This document shows positions 62,160-64,000 of a DNA stretch of 64,000 bases, one piece after another. A model generated the notes under the pieces. The model had not been told where the DNA came from, did no database searches, and saw nothing but the letters and a program-made list of their open reading frames with translations. The position numbers and the translations under genes were made by a program. Origin of the DNA: Pseudomonas chlororaphis (GTDB lineage: Bacteria > Pseudomonadota > Gammaproteobacteria > Pseudomonadales > Pseudomonadaceae); NCBI RefSeq assembly GCF_000783395.1, contig NZ_JSFK01000001.1, forward strand, positions 372,001-436,000. Reading direction: 5' to 3'. Each line of letters begins with the position of its first letter. Position 1 is the stretch's first letter.

Positions 62160-62981
62160 ATGGATGCCCAAGCCGTTAAAGCACACGCCTTCAAAGCCCT
62201 GCATGAACGTCCGGGAATTTTTGTCATTCCCAATCCGTGGGATGCCGGTTCGGCGAAAATGCTCGCCAGCCTCGGCTATCAGGCCTTGGCAACCACCAGT
62301 GCCGGTTATGCGTTTTCCCAGGGCAAGGCCGATGGTGCTTTAAGTCTCGACGAGACCCTGGCCAATGTCCGCGCGATTGTCGCGGCCACCGATTTGCCGG
62401 TAGCGGTGGATCTGGAAAACGGTTTCGCCGATGACCCGGCCGAGGCCGCTAAAAGCCTGCTTCGCGCAGCCGAGGCGGGCGCCGTCGGTGGCTCGATCGA
62501 AGACGCCACGGGCCGCGCGGATGCGCCGATCTATTGCTTCGAACACGCCGTGGCGCGCATCGAAGCCGCCGTCGCCGCTGTGCGCACGCTGCCATTCCCG
62601 TTCATCCTGACGGCGCGTGCGGAAAACTACCTGCACGGCAATCCCGACATCGACGACACCATCCGCCGCTTGCAGGCTTTCGCCGAAGCGGGCGCCGACG
62701 TGTTGTACGCGCCAGGTTTGCGCAGCGCCGAAGAGGTGCTGGCAGTGGTGCGCGCGGTGGCGCCGAAACCGGTCAATGTGCTGATGTCCGGCGGTTTGAA
62801 ACTGACCGTGCAGGAGCTGCAGGAAATGGGCGTGCGTCGCATCAGTACCGGTTCGGCATTGGCCTTGGCGGCATTCGGCGAGTTCTTCCGCGCGGCTGAA
62901 GAGATCCAGCAATCCGGCACGTTCGGCTTTACCGCGCAGTCGATGCCTTACGCCAAGGCCAATCAGTTTTTCAAAGGCTGA
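62160..62981 (+). CDS. Isocitrate lyase/PEP mutase superfamily enzyme
   Basis: A 273-residue alpha/beta-barrel enzyme of the ICL/PEP-mutase superfamily. GIFVIPNPWDAGSAKMLASL, DLPVAVDLENGFADDPAEAA and AVGGSIEDATGRADAPIYCF are typical; the KKCGH-like cysteine of true isocitrate lyases is absent, so it is more likely an oxaloacetate-, methylisocitrate- or phosphonopyruvate-type relative. The reaction cannot be assigned from sequence. It starts ATG at 62160 and is followed by the extensin-like gene two bases after its stop. Confidence 0.82.
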   Translation: MDAQAVKAHAFKALHERPGIFVIPNPWDAGSAKMLASLGYQALATTSAGYAFSQGKADGALSLDETLANVRAIVAATDLPVAVDLENGFADDPAEAAKSLLRAAEAGAVGGSIEDATGRADAPIYCFEHAVARIEAAVAAVRTLPFPFILTARAENYLHGNPDIDDTIRRLQAFAEAGADVLYAPGLRSAEEVLAVVRAVAPKPVNVLMSGGLKLTVQELQEMGVRRISTGSALALAAFGEFFRAAEEIQQSGTFGFTAQSMPYAKANQFFKG

Positions 62982-62983
62982 AC

Positions 62984-63676
62984 ATGGGGCGGTGGATATT
63001 CTGGCTGGTGCTGCTGATGATTGGCGGCGCTGCGCTCAGTGTCTGGCGCGGTTGGCTGGGCGTGCCGCCGCAATGGAATCCGTGGGCGCCGCTGGACGTG
63101 AAAGCCGCACCCAACTGGCTGACCGGCTACAAGCTGATGCGCTTGCGCAGTGACCCTGAACTCTGCGCGCAAGCGTTAAGCAGTTCTGAGTTGCGCGTCA
63201 CGCGGCAATCCGACAGCCCCGACGCCAAGTGTCCACTGATCGGCGTCTTGCGCGTACAGGGTGGTGAGGTGGCGCTGAGCAGCAGCTTCCTCGCCAGTTG
63301 TCCGCTGGCGGTGGCCTACGCGATGTTTGAACACCACACGCTGCAACCCGCCGCTCAATCCGTTTACGGGCAAAAGGTCGCGCGTGTCGATCACCTCGGC
63401 AGCTTCGCCTGTCGCAATGTCTACAATCGCGAAAGCGGTGCGCTCAGCCGTCATGCCAGTGCCGATGCGCTGGACATCTCCGGGTTTCGCCTGGGCGATG
63501 GCCGCACGGTCAGCGTGCTCAAGGACTGGCCCAAGCAAAATCAGGACGCGCAGTTTTTGCGTCAGGTGCGCGATGGCGCCTGCGAGGCGTTCAGTGTGGT
63601 GTTGAGTCCGGATTACAACGCTGCCCATCGCAATCACTTTCATGTCGATGTCGGGCGCTGGAGCGTGTGTCGCTAA
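62984..63676 (+). CDS. Extensin-like C-terminal domain protein (possible D,D-peptidase-like)
   Basis: A 230-residue protein with an N-terminal membrane anchor (MGRWIFWLVLLMIGGAALSV) and an extensin-like C-terminal domain. The SRHASADALDISGF and HRNHFHVDVG motifs carry the zinc-binding-type His residues of M15-related folds. Homologues are annotated as extensin family proteins; peptidoglycan cleavage is plausible but unproven. It begins two bases after the preceding stop, in the same operon. Confidence 0.82.
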   Translation: MGRWIFWLVLLMIGGAALSVWRGWLGVPPQWNPWAPLDVKAAPNWLTGYKLMRLRSDPELCAQALSSSELRVTRQSDSPDAKCPLIGVLRVQGGEVALSSSFLASCPLAVAYAMFEHHTLQPAAQSVYGQKVARVDHLGSFACRNVYNRESGALSRHASADALDISGFRLGDGRTVSVLKDWPKQNQDAQFLRQVRDGACEAFSVVLSPDYNAAHRNHFHVDVGRWSVCR

Positions 63677-63679
63677 GGT

Positions 63680-64000
63680 TTAGGCGGCGAGGCGCAGGTT
63701 CTGCAGAACGATCGGGCGTGCCCAGCCATTATCGAAGTCCAGCGCCTTTTGTTGCTCGACGATTTCTTCTGGCGGGCACGGCGGGTAAGGCTTCTGCATC
63801 AGGTCGAGGTCGAACTCGGCAATCGGCAGGTACAGCGGTTTCTTCTGCGGGGCCGGGCCAGGCTCTGGAACGGGCTGACCATTGTTGATCACCACCGGAC
63901 GCACCCAGCTGCTGTCGAAATCCTGTTGCTCTTGCTGAGCTTTCAGTTCTTCCGGCGGGAATGGCGGGAATGGTTTGTCCAGCAAGTCCATTTCGAATTC
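63680..64000 (-). CDS. Repeat-containing hypothetical protein (start outside window)
   Basis: The open minus-strand frame continues beyond the window edge. It contains two copies of a ~55-residue unit: EMDLLDKPFPPFPPEELKAQ... DFDSSWVRPVVINNG and EFDLDLMQKPYPPCPPEEIV... DFDNGWARPIVLQNL. The shared pattern is (E)F.(M/L)DL(L)..P(F/Y)PP.PPEE(L/I)..QQ...DFD..W.RP(V/I)V. I do not recognise the family. It is convergent with the extensin-like gene. Confidence 0.7.
   Translation of the reverse strand, partial: EFEMDLLDKPFPPFPPEELKAQQEQQDFDSSWVRPVVINNGQPVPEPGPAPQKKPLYLPIAEFDLDLMQKPYPPCPPEEIVEQQKALDFDNGWARPIVLQNLRLAA

Overview
This 64 kb window is chromosomal DNA from a fluorescent Pseudomonas (P. fluorescens group). 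The evidence is the high-GC coding style, many Pseudomonas REP doublets between genes, and gene order that follows the P. aeruginosa blocks ffh-rpsP-rimM-trmD-rplS / xerD-dsbC-hom-thrC / yaeQ-recJ / wsp-prfB-lysS / lptF-ppc-adk-tsaB. No rRNA, tRNA, CRISPR array, insertion sequence or prophage was seen.

Layout. 1-2.5 kb: end of ffh and the rpsP-rimM-trmD-rplS operon. 2.5-9.9 kb: acyl-CoA thioesterase, a CPA1-type cation/proton antiporter, xerD, dsbC, hom, thrC. 9.9-13.4 kb: a signalling remnant (periplasmic-sensor/PAS protein without a kinase, plus a degenerate receiver), a DUF3509 gene and a TIGR02285-type periplasmic protein. 13.4-20.2 kb: class III CoA-transferase, yaeQ, recJ, an old-yellow-enzyme reductase, opgD. 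20.2-24.8 kb: an accessory pocket with lower GC holding two tiny genes, a BRO-N protein, an RloA/RloB (AbiL-like) two-gene defence candidate bracketed by two related ~105 bp leader repeats, a phosphoribosyltransferase fragment and a SLOG-like gene. 24.8-34.9 kb, all on the minus strand: a polyamine uptake and catabolism cluster (APC permease, patD-like dehydrogenase, ydcV-ydcU-ydcT-ydcS ABC transporter, second dehydrogenase, LysR regulator). 35-36 kb: a yebE-like DUF533 gene. 36-44.5 kb: the complete wspABCDEFR surface-sensing operon leading to cyclic-di-GMP. 44.8-51.8 kb: prfB with its programmed frameshift, lysS, a TetR regulator, two lipoproteins, a DUF1704 protein and a small membrane protein. 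52-54 kb: a secreted metzincin-like protein with tandem Ig-like repeats, on the minus strand behind a perfect 28 bp palindrome. 54.2-64 kb: lptF-like and DUF4398 lipoproteins, ppc, adk, tsaB, a DUF72 protein, an isocitrate-lyase-superfamily enzyme, an extensin-like protein and an incomplete repeat protein at the edge.

How the parts work together. hom-thrC forms the threonine branch. The ydcSTUV/patD cluster should import putrescine-like polyamines and oxidise the resulting aminoaldehydes to GABA-type acids. The Wsp genes form one chemosensory circuit (receptor, two CheW, CheR, CheA-receiver, CheB, diguanylate cyclase) with nearly every junction overlapping, so the products are probably translationally coupled. 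The least understood parts are the 20.2-24.8 kb pocket (leader repeats, RloAB, PRTase remnant plus SLOG), the kinase-less sensor/receiver pair at 10-11.8 kb, and the palindrome-fronted metalloprotease at 52-54 kb. All functions are read from sequence motifs and remembered family features; no database search was possible.
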